From contig CAJJBS010000034.1 of NCBI GenBank assembly GCA_905182385.1, positions 1-42,751 on the forward strand: DNA of 42,751 nt, written 5' to 3'. This stretch comes from Fidelibacterota bacterium TCS55. GTDB taxonomy: Bacteria > Fidelibacterota > Marinisomatia > Marinisomatales > TCS55. The position numbers and the translations under genes are program-made. Of the stretch, positions 17,022-26,015 are shown piece by piece. The notes under the pieces are model-generated. The model did no database searches and had not been told where the DNA came from. It saw only the letters and a program-made list of their open reading frames with translations. The stretch's first letter is position 1. Every line of letters starts with the position of its first letter.

Positions 17022-18742
17022 GTACGGAATAATCCAATTGAAGCAAGGATAGAAATGCTAATTAATATAAACCCCGTTGAATCACTATAGATTAACTGAC
17101 CTACACCAAGCAAAATGCCATAAACTGCAATACTAGCCAATATCATTGATAAAATACCTTTAGGTATTGGCCACGGCTCTGTTGGTTTTCCATCAGAGTA
17201 ATTAGCCCAACCAGGCCCACCGGGATTTACTTTTTTAACAAAATTTCTTAATGTTTCTTCATCTTCTGGTGGAGTAAAATATGTTGCAATTATCCAAACA
17301 ATACTTGTTATAATAGAACCAATGACAATTTTCTGCCACCCTTCTAAACCTGAATCAGTAAAATTAAAATACCCAGCTATTATTATTGAACTTATCATTG
17401 CAACAATTTCAGTGTAAGCATTTATGCGCCACCAAAACCATCTTAGTATATAAATGAGACCCGTACCTGCGCCGATCATAAGTAAAAGGTTAAATGCTTG
17501 TCCTGCGCTCGTAAGCAATAAACCCAATCCACTTCCAAGAATTATTGAAATGACTGTAAAAATACGACCTGCTTTAACTAATTCAGATTGACTAGCGTTT
17601 GGCTTAATAAATCGATGATAAAAATCATTAACTAAATAACTTGCTCCAAGATTTAGCTGAGTACTCATTGTACTCATAAAGGCAGCAATCAAAGAAGCTG
17701 CAACTAATCCAAGTAAACCTGAAGGTAACAATGTTAACATTGCAGGATAAGCAACATCATGACCTAACTTATCTGCTGGTAGATTTGGAAATGCTTTTTG
17801 AAGATCACTTAATTCAGGAAAAATAATTAATGATGAAAGGGCAATTAATATCCAAGGCCATGGTCTTAAACCATAATGGGCAACATTAAACAGAAAAGTT
17901 GCAGCTACGGCATTTTTTTCATCCTTAGCAGAAAACATTCTTTGAGCAATGTAACCTCCTCCTCCAGGCTCAGCCCCTGGATAATAACTAGCCCACCATT
18001 GAACTGCTAAAGGAACAAGTAAAACTGGAACCCATATGTTTGGATCAGAAAAATCAGGGAATAAAGATATTTTTTCAACAACATTTATATGTGAAACTAA
18101 ATTTGACAAACCGCCTATCTCAGGTAATCCTAATATATATAACATTCCCCAAATTGAGCCAATCATAGCTAACGTAAATTGTGCGAAATCTGTAACAATT
18201 ACTGCTTTTAGTCCACCCATAGTTGAGTAAATCAATGTGATTGAGCAAGCGATGCTCAATGTTAACCATCCTGGTAAACCTAATACAATCTCTCCAAATT
18301 TTACGGCGGCTAAGCTGACCGAGCCCATGATCAAAACATTAAATACAAGGCCAAGGTATAATGCTCGAAAACCACGTAAAAAAGCAGCAGCTTTACCACT
18401 ATAACGTAATTCATAAAATTCAATATCAGTTAGAACTCCAGATCGACGCCATAATTTTGCGTAAACAAAAACAGTTAACATTCCAGTAAGTAAAAATGCC
18501 CACCAACTCCAATTACCTGAAACACCGTTTTGCCTAACTAAGCCGGTTACTAAATTAGGAGTATCTGTTGAAAAAGTAGTAGCTACCATGCTAATACCTA
18601 ATAACCACCAAGGCATATTTTGACCGGCAAGGAAGAAAGATTTAGTATCTTTTCCTGCTTTTTTAGAAGCCCAAATACCTATGGATAGTGAAAAAATAAA
18701 GTAGCACCCAACGATAAACCAATCTAATGATGATAAAATCAT
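17012..18742 (-). CDS. Sodium:solute symporter (SSS family)
   Basis: A 576-residue polytopic membrane protein with about 13-14 hydrophobic helices. The N-terminal helix is followed by DTKSFFLAGQNMPWWLLG, typical of SSS transporters, and the SSS core segment STMGGLKAVIVTDFAQF (helix 5) contains conserved G and D-x-x-Q-F residues. It couples Na+ entry to uptake of a small solute across the inner membrane. Its ATG at 18742 directly abuts the end of the GH109-type gene and its 3' end overlaps the sugar kinase gene, so it probably imports the sugar that the kinase phosphorylates. Substrate is inferred only from neighbours. Confidence 0.85.
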   Translation of the reverse strand: MILSSLDWFIVGCYFIFSLSIGIWASKKAGKDTKSFFLAGQNMPWWLLGISMVATTFSTDTPNLVTGLVRQNGVSGNWSWWAFLLTGMLTVFVYAKLWRRSGVLTDIEFYELRYSGKAAAFLRGFRALYLGLVFNVLIMGSVSLAAVKFGEIVLGLPGWLTLSIACSITLIYSTMGGLKAVIVTDFAQFTLAMIGSIWGMLYILGLPEIGGLSNLVSHINVVEKISLFPDFSDPNIWVPVLLVPLAVQWWASYYPGAEPGGGGYIAQRMFSAKDEKNAVAATFLFNVAHYGLRPWPWILIALSSLIIFPELSDLQKAFPNLPADKLGHDVAYPAMLTLLPSGLLGLVAASLIAAFMSTMSTQLNLGASYLVNDFYHRFIKPNASQSELVKAGRIFTVISIILGSGLGLLLTSAGQAFNLLLMIGAGTGLIYILRWFWWRINAYTEIVAMISSIIIAGYFNFTDSGLEGWQKIVIGSIITSIVWIIATYFTPPEDEETLRNFVKKVNPGGPGWANYSDGKPTEPWPIPKGILSMILASIAVYGILLGVGQLIYSDSTGFILISISILASIGLFRTWK

Positions 18743-20098
18743 TTAATATTTTTCATTTAATCCAAAAATAGGCATATTATCTTTCCATTTACCTCGAGTA
18801 AAGTCAGGAATTTGAATTGATGCGCTATTTGATTTAATTGATTTTTCTGAAAGAGGTACTATTGCGCTCATACTTACAGCATCATAAACATCAATTACTG
18901 GAGATTGATCACCTTTTAAAGCCTCTACAAAAGCACGAATAATAAAAAAATCCATTCCACCATGTCCTGAACCAGCCGCTTGTTTTTCAAATTTTTTCCA
19001 AAGGGGATGATCATATTCTTTTAAATAAGATTCATCTTTTTCCCAACGATGAGATTCTGGACTACGACCTTCAATATAAATTGATTTATTATCTTTCATC
19101 CAAATCCCTTTAGTACCTTGAACTCTAAAATTTAAGCTATAAGGTCGTGGCGAGTTTGTATCATGACTTAACATAATGGTTTGTCCATTAGCACATTTTA
19201 TTACGGTAGTAACAATGTCACCTAGCTTAAAATTTATTTTTGCGTTAGGATGCTCTTCTCCTCCATTATCAACAATGTATTTATGTAGTCCACGTGATTG
19301 AGTCGCCATAGAAGTTAAATGGAGCATTCGATTTCCACGATTAATATTTAACATTGGACTTATAGGCCCTAATCCATGAGTGGGATAAAGATCTGCATTT
19401 TTATCAACTGAATGTTGAGTCCTCCAACTGGCTTCAGAAAATCCTTTTTCACCGAATTCAACACCTCCACCATAAGCTGTTTTTCCGTCATTAAACTTAA
19501 CATGTCTTAAATCATGCTGATACCCTCCTTGACAATGTAAGAGCTCACCAAATAAATCTTTTCTAACCATATTTAAAACAGCCATAATATCTCTACGATA
19601 ATTCACATTCTCCATGATCATACACAGCTTACCAGATTCCTCAGATTTATTTACCAAGTCCCAGCATTCCTTAATTGTAAGTGCTGCAGGTACTTCAGTT
19701 CCAACATTGCAACCATTTTCCATAGCTGCCATAGCCATCGGATGGTGCCACTCCCATGGAGTTGCAATATAAACACCATCTAAATCTTCATTTGAGAGCA
19801 TGTTTCTAAAATCTTCTGGTCCTTTTTTATAAACTTTTGGTTTAGGGCGACCCTGTTTTTTAAAAACATTTAAAACCATATCAATCATTTTATCATCGAT
19901 ATCACATATTACTGGAATATCTACATCTGATCGATCTAATAAAAGTTTTGTCATCCATTGTCCACGTAATCCAGTTCCAATGATTCCAATTTGTAATTTA
20001 TTTGAAGATAAGGCAAACATTGATGATGAAAAAAAAGATGCCGTAGAGGCTAAAGCCGTTGTTTTAATAAATTTTCTACGATTCATTGAATCTTTCAT
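18743..20098 (-). CDS. Tat-exported Gfo/Idh/MocA-fold protein, GH109-type
   Basis: The 451-residue protein begins with a Tat signal (NRRKFIKTTALASTASFF, residues 6-23), so it is exported folded, with its cofactor. The Rossmann motif GIIGTGLRG (38-46) binds NAD. The middle contains GYQHDLRHVKFNDGK, WRTQHS, DLYPTHGLGP (236-245) and GSGHGG (376-381), the pattern of GH109 NAD-dependent glycosidases such as the Elizabethkingia alpha-N-acetylgalactosaminidase; the His of the G-rich loop (H379) is proposed as catalytic in that family. These enzymes hydrolyse by transient oxidation at C3. Many relatives are uncharacterised, so activity on GalNAc is plausible rather than certain. A second ATG at 20086 may be the true start. 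Confidence 0.75.
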   Translation of the reverse strand: MKDSMNRRKFIKTTALASTASFFSSSMFALSSNKLQIGIIGTGLRGQWMTKLLLDRSDVDIPVICDIDDKMIDMVLNVFKKQGRPKPKVYKKGPEDFRNMLSNEDLDGVYIATPWEWHHPMAMAAMENGCNVGTEVPAALTIKECWDLVNKSEESGKLCMIMENVNYRRDIMAVLNMVRKDLFGELLHCQGGYQHDLRHVKFNDGKTAYGGGVEFGEKGFSEASWRTQHSVDKNADLYPTHGLGPISPMLNINRGNRMLHLTSMATQSRGLHKYIVDNGGEEHPNAKINFKLGDIVTTVIKCANGQTIMLSHDTNSPRPYSLNFRVQGTKGIWMKDNKSIYIEGRSPESHRWEKDESYLKEYDHPLWKKFEKQAAGSGHGGMDFFIIRAFVEALKGDQSPVIDVYDAVSMSAIVPLSEKSIKSNSASIQIPDFTRGKWKDNMPIFGLNEKY

Positions 20099-20126
20099 TA
20101 ATTATATCTTTTAACATGTACTTATT

Positions 20127-21170
20127 TTAACTCAAAATAAATCCATCTTTCAATGGATCCTCAGGGTTTATCCAAAATGTATTCTTTCCAATGATAAATG
20201 CATTTCCACTTACTTCAGGAATAACTGATATATAATTCCCCAAGGTTGTTGTTTTTACCACTTTAACTCCAAAATTAGAGCCTAAAATACTTTCTATGAT
20301 TAAAGTTTCTCCTTCTTCGATTTCAGCCTTAGCATAATGAATAGCCGCTCGTGCACTTAAACCTGTTCCTGTAGGGCTTCTATCTAGTTGGCCTTCAGCA
20401 AAAATACACACATTTCTACTATGATTCATTGAATCTTTGGGTGGACCAGTAAATATTACACCATATAAATAATTCATCTCTGGCTCAGTAGGATGATTCA
20501 TTTTAACTGTATCCATTATTGCACGTTTAATTTGCATACCAGTTTCTATAAGGCTATTATAACTTTTATGGCTACAATCTAGTCCCACTTGAGCAACATC
20601 AACAAATGCGTAAAATGCACCTCCAAATGCCAAATCATATTTAATCTTACCTAACCTTGGAACATTAACCTCTACGTTTAATTCTTGAACAAAAGATGGA
20701 ACATTTTCAAATCGAACATTAACAACTTTTCCATTTTTAACTTTTGCGAATGAACGTATAAAACCAGAAGGTACATCCATGCGAACCTCAGTTTCTGGCT
20801 CAGTCATAGGTATCAAACCTGACTCAACTAATACTTTTGTTAAAGCTATCACAGCATGGCCACAGCCTGTGGAGTAGCCTTCATTATGAATAAAAATAAC
20901 ACCAAAATGAGAATCAATACTATCAGGTTCTACAATAATGGCTCCATACATATCAGCATGACCTCTAGGTTCCCAAATAAGTGCCTTACGAAAACTATCA
21001 AAATTTTCTTTTGCATTTTTTCGTTTTTCAAGAACAGACTCTCCTTTCAAATCAGGATATCCAGAGATAATAATTCTAAGCGGCTCACCCGCTGTATGAG
21101 CATCGATAGTCTGAATCTCATACCACTCTTTGGGAGGAACATATTTTTTTATTTGATTCAGATCAATCAA
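20127..21170 (-). CDS. Proline racemase family; trans-3-hydroxy-L-proline dehydratase by active-site signature
   Basis: This 347-residue protein has the family start IDAHTAGEPLRI (22-33). The first active-site motif STGCGHAVIAL holds C103. The second motif, DRSPTGTG (263-270), has Thr267 where proline racemases and 4-hydroxyproline epimerases have Cys. Published work on the human enzyme L3HYPDH and microbial homologues shows that Cys/Thr pairs are dehydratases: trans-3-hydroxy-L-proline to delta-1-pyrroline-2-carboxylate. The reductase that would complete conversion to proline is not in this window. The gene sits 9 bases downstream of a symporter gene and upstream of the GH109-type gene. 3-Hydroxyproline occurs chiefly in collagens, which fits other genes nearby. 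Confidence 0.85.
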   Translation of the reverse strand: MIDLNQIKKYVPPKEWYEIQTIDAHTAGEPLRIIISGYPDLKGESVLEKRKNAKENFDSFRKALIWEPRGHADMYGAIIVEPDSIDSHFGVIFIHNEGYSTGCGHAVIALTKVLVESGLIPMTEPETEVRMDVPSGFIRSFAKVKNGKVVNVRFENVPSFVQELNVEVNVPRLGKIKYDLAFGGAFYAFVDVAQVGLDCSHKSYNSLIETGMQIKRAIMDTVKMNHPTEPEMNYLYGVIFTGPPKDSMNHSRNVCIFAEGQLDRSPTGTGLSARAAIHYAKAEIEEGETLIIESILGSNFGVKVVKTTTLGNYISVIPEVSGNAFIIGKNTFWINPEDPLKDGFILS

Positions 21171-21179
21171 TGATGATCC

Positions 21180-22808
21180 TTATTTTGACACGATTGTAAG
21201 TAAAATATAAATTCCTATAGTAGTAGTCATAATAGCCATAGAAACATTTTTTGCATTAGTCCATGGTGTCATATCTACTGGCGCAGGTACTCTTTGATCA
21301 CTAATAGCAATCTCCTTTTCTGATTTAGGTTTTATTTTACCAATTAAAAGCATTAGAGAAATTGCTGCAATAAAACTTATGAAATAACCATGTAACCAAT
21401 GTAATTCTCCAGATCCATCAGCAAAAAATGTTGGCACATCTTTAATATTAACGAAACTAAAGAAAGCATAAAATAGCATTCCAACTAACATTCCAACTTT
21501 TGCTGCAATTGCTGGAACATGCTTAGTAGTAATACCTAGCAAAAAGATTCCAATGATTGGTACACTATACAATCCATTAACTTTTTGAAGATACTCAAAA
21601 ATTGACTGCATTTGATCTAACATTGGTGCTATAAAAATAGATACTATCGCTAATAAAATACCAAACTTTTTACCAATAGCTACTATTTGTTTTCCACTTG
21701 CTTCTTTATTGATATACCCTTTATAAAATTGTAAAGAAAAAAGAGTTGAGGCACTATTCAAAGCAGAGTTAAAAGAACTAAGAATAGAGCCCATTAGAAC
21801 TGCGGCAAATAAACCAAGTGACCATTCAGGAAGGACATGTCTTACAACTGCGCCATAAACCTGATCTTGTTTATCAATATTAAGGTCTGTCATATGAAGT
21901 GCAATAATACCAGGTAAACATAATAATAAAGGACCAACTAATTTCATAGCTGAGGCAAAAAGAACACCTTTTTGTCCTTCTGCTAAACTTTTAGCTGCCA
22001 TTGCTCGCTGAACAATGACTTGGTTAGTTGACCAATAAAAAACTTGAATAAACATCATTCCTGTAAAGAGCGTTGGCCAAGGAACTGAGACAACATCTCC
22101 ATCGATATTAGTATTCGTCAGGACTGCTAAATATTCTGGATTATTAGTTCCTAAAATATTTAATCCTTTAAAAAATGATCCATCTCCAAGAGCATATAAT
22201 CCCAATATTGGTATTGCTAAACCACCAATAAGTAACCCAATGCCATTTAGTGTATCACTGACAGCAACTGATTTCAATCCACCAAATATCGCATAAGCAC
22301 TTCCAAGAATTCCGATTGTTGCTACAACAAACCATAAAGAAAGATTTAAATCAAACATACCAATTAAGGCTAAAGAACCAGTATATAAAACAACAGGTAA
22401 TAAAACAGTTACATAGCCAAATAAAAATAATCCAGAGACCATGGATCTTGTTGTTTTATCAAAACGTTTTTCGAGAAATGCAGGTGTTGTTGTAAAACCA
22501 CTGGCAAGATATCGAGGTAAAAAGACTAATGCAGTCGCAATCATTGCAAGAGCAGCCAAGGCTTCCCACGCAAGTCCTACAAGGGCTTTATCTCCAAATA
22601 CTGAACCATTTAAACCAACTAATTGTTCGGTAGAAAGATTTGTTAATAGAAGCGAGCCTGCGACCATAGGCCAAGCAAGTGCACGTCCTCCTGTAAAGTA
22701 TTCTTCGGTTACATTATCAGATTTCTTCATTCCAATAACAATCCGATATGTAAAGAAAGCAACTGCTCCAGTTGCAATAATAAAAGTCATTATAGAAATA
22801 GTATTCAT
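21180..22808 (-). CDS. Sodium:solute symporter (SSS family), SglT-like
   Basis: A 542-residue transporter with about 14 hydrophobic helices. EEYFTGGRALAWPMVAGSL with NLSTEQLVGLNG is characteristic of the SGLT-like subgroup of SSS, and the FGGLKSVAVSDTLNG segment is the conserved helix-5 region. ATTNVIVQRAMAAKS-like text (TNQVIVQRAMAAK) matches the sugar-transporting members. It would use Na+ to import a sugar or small acid. It lies between the lipoprotein beta-galactosidase and the hydroxyproline dehydratase genes, so either galactose or a hydroxyproline-type amino acid could be its substrate; the subgroup similarity favours a sugar. Confidence 0.85.
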   Translation of the reverse strand: MNTISIMTFIIATGAVAFFTYRIVIGMKKSDNVTEEYFTGGRALAWPMVAGSLLLTNLSTEQLVGLNGSVFGDKALVGLAWEALAALAMIATALVFLPRYLASGFTTTPAFLEKRFDKTTRSMVSGLFLFGYVTVLLPVVLYTGSLALIGMFDLNLSLWFVVATIGILGSAYAIFGGLKSVAVSDTLNGIGLLIGGLAIPILGLYALGDGSFFKGLNILGTNNPEYLAVLTNTNIDGDVVSVPWPTLFTGMMFIQVFYWSTNQVIVQRAMAAKSLAEGQKGVLFASAMKLVGPLLLCLPGIIALHMTDLNIDKQDQVYGAVVRHVLPEWSLGLFAAVLMGSILSSFNSALNSASTLFSLQFYKGYINKEASGKQIVAIGKKFGILLAIVSIFIAPMLDQMQSIFEYLQKVNGLYSVPIIGIFLLGITTKHVPAIAAKVGMLVGMLFYAFFSFVNIKDVPTFFADGSGELHWLHGYFISFIAAISLMLLIGKIKPKSEKEIAISDQRVPAPVDMTPWTNAKNVSMAIMTTTIGIYILLTIVSK

Positions 22809-22856
22809 CTTCTATTCTTTTGCTTTTTGTTTAAGATGAGATACGAGGAGGACGAT

Positions 22857-25800
22857 TTATTGAAATTTAAGTTTTGAAAGTTGGCTCAAATTATTTTGAT
22901 TATCAAAAGGAATTAACATAATTGATAATTTATGTTTTCCAGGGAAAATTGTATATTTTTTATGTGGACGTGCTCCCCAACTATTATCACCACCTACGCC
23001 CATTTGTTTATAATCAATTAACCAATCTAAATGATCTTTTTGGTTAATATCTAAAAGACCATGTCGTTGACTACCTGCAATATGGTCTAAATCTTCGTAA
23101 GGATATTGATGCACACTACCATCAAAAGTTGGAAAACCCTTAGCCATCAATCCATAAGATCCATTTGAAACAGCCATCCAAAAGATATCTGTTTTATTTC
23201 CTGTTTCTTGAGGTCTCACATAAGGAAAAGATTGCTCCCATACACTTCCAGAATAATGTCCAATAGCAGCAGAAGTTTTACGATCCCAATAAGATTCATG
23301 TGGACCTCTGCCATACCATGAAACTTGGTCAAATTCACCTGACATAGAAATTTTTATACCAAATCGTGGAATTTCGCTAATTGTTGAATCTTCTACCGTC
23401 AACATTTGGTTGATTTTTACTGCTCCATTACCATAAATAAAGTATTGAGAAGTAAGTAAAGAATTACTAAGTGAATCAATACTTACAAACTTAATCTCTG
23501 CAGTATTATTAACTAATTTAGTTTTAATAGAGATTGATGAAAATCTTTCATGAGCTTCTTTCCATATTTTTGTTCTAGCGGGCATTCCATTACCTAAATC
23601 ATTATCATTTGGTGCACGCCAAAAATTTGGTTTTATAGAGTTAGTTAAAAGAGGAATTCCACTTCTTACGTATTGACTTAATTGCCCAGTTGCATGATCA
23701 AAAATAACTTTAAATCCTTCTCCGGAAACTTCAGTGTCAAACTCATTCTTGGAAAGATTAATTGAGGTAAACTTAGAAGGATCTTGCGGTTTAGATTCCC
23801 TATATATTGGCAATTCAAATTGATCCCAGGCTACTAAATAATTTTCAGGAATTAGTGGTTTCTCAAATTTAGTTTTAGCTTGAACTGTTAAAAAATAGCG
23901 AATACCTTCTTTTGGTCTGATACTTGACAAATTAAAAGTAAGTGTTCTTGTATCACCTGCTTCAAGATCCAATGTTCCTAATTTTCCAGATGCAACAATT
24001 TTATTATCACCTTTTATATACCAAGAAAAAGTGTAATCACTTAAATCAATAAAATCAAAGTCATTAGTAACTTTAACACGCCCTCTTTTTAAGTTATCTG
24101 ATTTAAATCTTATAGGCTGAAATACTTTTTTAACTTCATGGATATGAGGATTTAGACTTCTATCAGCTGCGATTAATCCATTCGCACAAAAGTTTGAATC
24201 ATTCTCAGTAAACTCATTTCCAAAATCACCACCATATGCCCAATATTTTACACCATTAGAATCTTTTTTAGCTATTACTTGATCTACCCAATCCCAAATA
24301 AAGCCTCCTTGCAAGGACTTATATTTTTCAAATGTTTCCCAATAATCAATTAGATTACCTACACTATTTCCCATGGCGTGTGCATACTCACATAAAATCA
24401 AAGGTCTATCAGAGTTTGATTCTGCATATGCAGTAATCTCTTCTATTGTATCATACATTGGAAATACTATATCAGTGTGTGATTCAAGTTTTGCCGGTTC
24501 ATAAACTACTGGCCGACTCGAGTCTTTATCTTTAATCATTTGGTATAATTTTTTAAAATTTTCACCATCACCTGCCTCGTTACCCATAGACCACATGATT
24601 ATAGATGGTTGATTTTTATCACGTTCATACATTCGATTTCCACGATCTAACCATTGAGCAGTCCATAATGTATCATTTGTAATTTGTTCAAAACTATTTT
24701 CATGAAATCGCATACCATGAGCTTCAATATTGGCCTCATCGATAACATATAAACCATATTTATTACAAAGTTCATACCAACGTTCTTGATTAGGATAATG
24801 AGAATTCCTTACAGCATTGATATTATGCTGTTTCATTAGTTGTATATCCAACTTCATTGATTCTTCGCTAATCACACGACCTTTATAAGGATCCCATTCG
24901 TGTCTATTTACACCACGAAACATTATATCTTTACCATTGATCAATAATTGACCTTCTTTTATTTCAATTTTCCTAAATCCAACTTGTTGAGTTATAACTT
25001 CAATTAATTCACCAACGTTATTCAACAATGAAATCTCTAATTGATAGAGATTTGGTTCTTCAGCAGACCATTTTTTTACTCTTTTGATTATAGATTCAAT
25101 TTTAACAGAACTGGTTGTATCTATTGTAATGGTTTTAGTTGAATCAAAAAGAACTTTATTACGCTTTAGTGGATCTACTAACCTTGCTTTAATTGTAATT
25201 GAATCAATTAAAGTTAAAGTATTTATAATATCAACTTTAATTGAAAACAAGCCAGTTTTATAAGTCGAATCTAAATCTGCATTTATAGAATAGTCTGTAA
25301 TTCGAGTCTTTGATTTAGCATAAACTGCAACATCTCTTTCTAAACCACTTACTCTCCAAGTATCTTGCCCCTCTAGATATGAGCCATCAGAAAATCTATA
25401 AACTTCAATAGAAACATTGTTTGTTCCTACTTGAGTAAAAGCTGTAATATTAAATTCCGCAGGTGTTTTTGAACCCTGACTGTATCCTACAAATTCACCA
25501 TTAATCCATAAGTAAAAAGCTGAACGAACACTGCCAAGTTTTAAAAATATTTCTTTATCATTCCAACTATCAGGTACTGTAAATGAGCGTCTATAGGAAC
25601 CAACCGCATTATAATCATGAGGAACATATGGTGGGTTTGCTGGAAAAGGATATTCTTCATCTAAATAAATTGGGGATGACCACCCCATGAGTTCCCAATT
25701 ACCTGGAACCATTATTTCTGACCAGTTTGAATCATTAAAATTAGACTTAAAGAAACTCTTTGGTCTTTCATCAACCTGTTTTGCAAAATTAAATTTCCAC

Positions 25801-26015
25801 TTACCATTTAAAGATAAGAAGTTTGTAGACTGAGCTGGAATTTTTTCTTTGGCAAGTTTCAGAGTTTCATAAGAAAAAAAATGCGCTCTAGGGGGTTCTT
25901 TATTAATATCAAAAATACTAGGGTCTTCCCATTCCAATTGAGTTTTTTTCTCACACCCACTAATCAAGAAGATTAAGCAAACGTATAATAATTTAGTTAA
26001 ACGATGATTTATCAT
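22857..26015 (-). CDS. Lipoprotein GH2 beta-galactosidase (LacZ-like)
   Basis: The 1052-residue protein has a lipoprotein signal ending in LISGC (Cys21). Domain order is LacZ-like: jelly-roll sugar-binding domain (~50-235), immunoglobulin-like domain (~240-350), TIM barrel (~355-640), second Ig-like domain and a large C-terminal beta-galactosidase small-chain domain (~770-1050). Catalytic residues are visible: acid/base E480 in WSMGNEAG and nucleophile E543 in LILCEYAHAMGN; FRGVNRHEWDP and NAVRNSHYP are also LacZ hallmarks. It removes terminal beta-galactosyl residues in the periplasm or at the outer membrane. Length matches the family. The next gene downstream is a symporter 48 bases away; the stop of the phospho-lyase gene overlaps its start codon. 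Confidence 0.9.
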   Translation of the reverse strand: MINHRLTKLLYVCLIFLISGCEKKTQLEWEDPSIFDINKEPPRAHFFSYETLKLAKEKIPAQSTNFLSLNGKWKFNFAKQVDERPKSFFKSNFNDSNWSEIMVPGNWELMGWSSPIYLDEEYPFPANPPYVPHDYNAVGSYRRSFTVPDSWNDKEIFLKLGSVRSAFYLWINGEFVGYSQGSKTPAEFNITAFTQVGTNNVSIEVYRFSDGSYLEGQDTWRVSGLERDVAVYAKSKTRITDYSINADLDSTYKTGLFSIKVDIINTLTLIDSITIKARLVDPLKRNKVLFDSTKTITIDTTSSVKIESIIKRVKKWSAEEPNLYQLEISLLNNVGELIEVITQQVGFRKIEIKEGQLLINGKDIMFRGVNRHEWDPYKGRVISEESMKLDIQLMKQHNINAVRNSHYPNQERWYELCNKYGLYVIDEANIEAHGMRFHENSFEQITNDTLWTAQWLDRGNRMYERDKNQPSIIMWSMGNEAGDGENFKKLYQMIKDKDSSRPVVYEPAKLESHTDIVFPMYDTIEEITAYAESNSDRPLILCEYAHAMGNSVGNLIDYWETFEKYKSLQGGFIWDWVDQVIAKKDSNGVKYWAYGGDFGNEFTENDSNFCANGLIAADRSLNPHIHEVKKVFQPIRFKSDNLKRGRVKVTNDFDFIDLSDYTFSWYIKGDNKIVASGKLGTLDLEAGDTRTLTFNLSSIRPKEGIRYFLTVQAKTKFEKPLIPENYLVAWDQFELPIYRESKPQDPSKFTSINLSKNEFDTEVSGEGFKVIFDHATGQLSQYVRSGIPLLTNSIKPNFWRAPNDNDLGNGMPARTKIWKEAHERFSSISIKTKLVNNTAEIKFVSIDSLSNSLLTSQYFIYGNGAVKINQMLTVEDSTISEIPRFGIKISMSGEFDQVSWYGRGPHESYWDRKTSAAIGHYSGSVWEQSFPYVRPQETGNKTDIFWMAVSNGSYGLMAKGFPTFDGSVHQYPYEDLDHIAGSQRHGLLDINQKDHLDWLIDYKQMGVGGDNSWGARPHKKYTIFPGKHKLSIMLIPFDNQNNLSQLSKLKFQ

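Noticed and set aside
22441..22839. 132-codon plus-strand frame opposite the symporter start
   Set aside because: It is antisense to a clear SSS gene and its composition is that of a reversed membrane protein.
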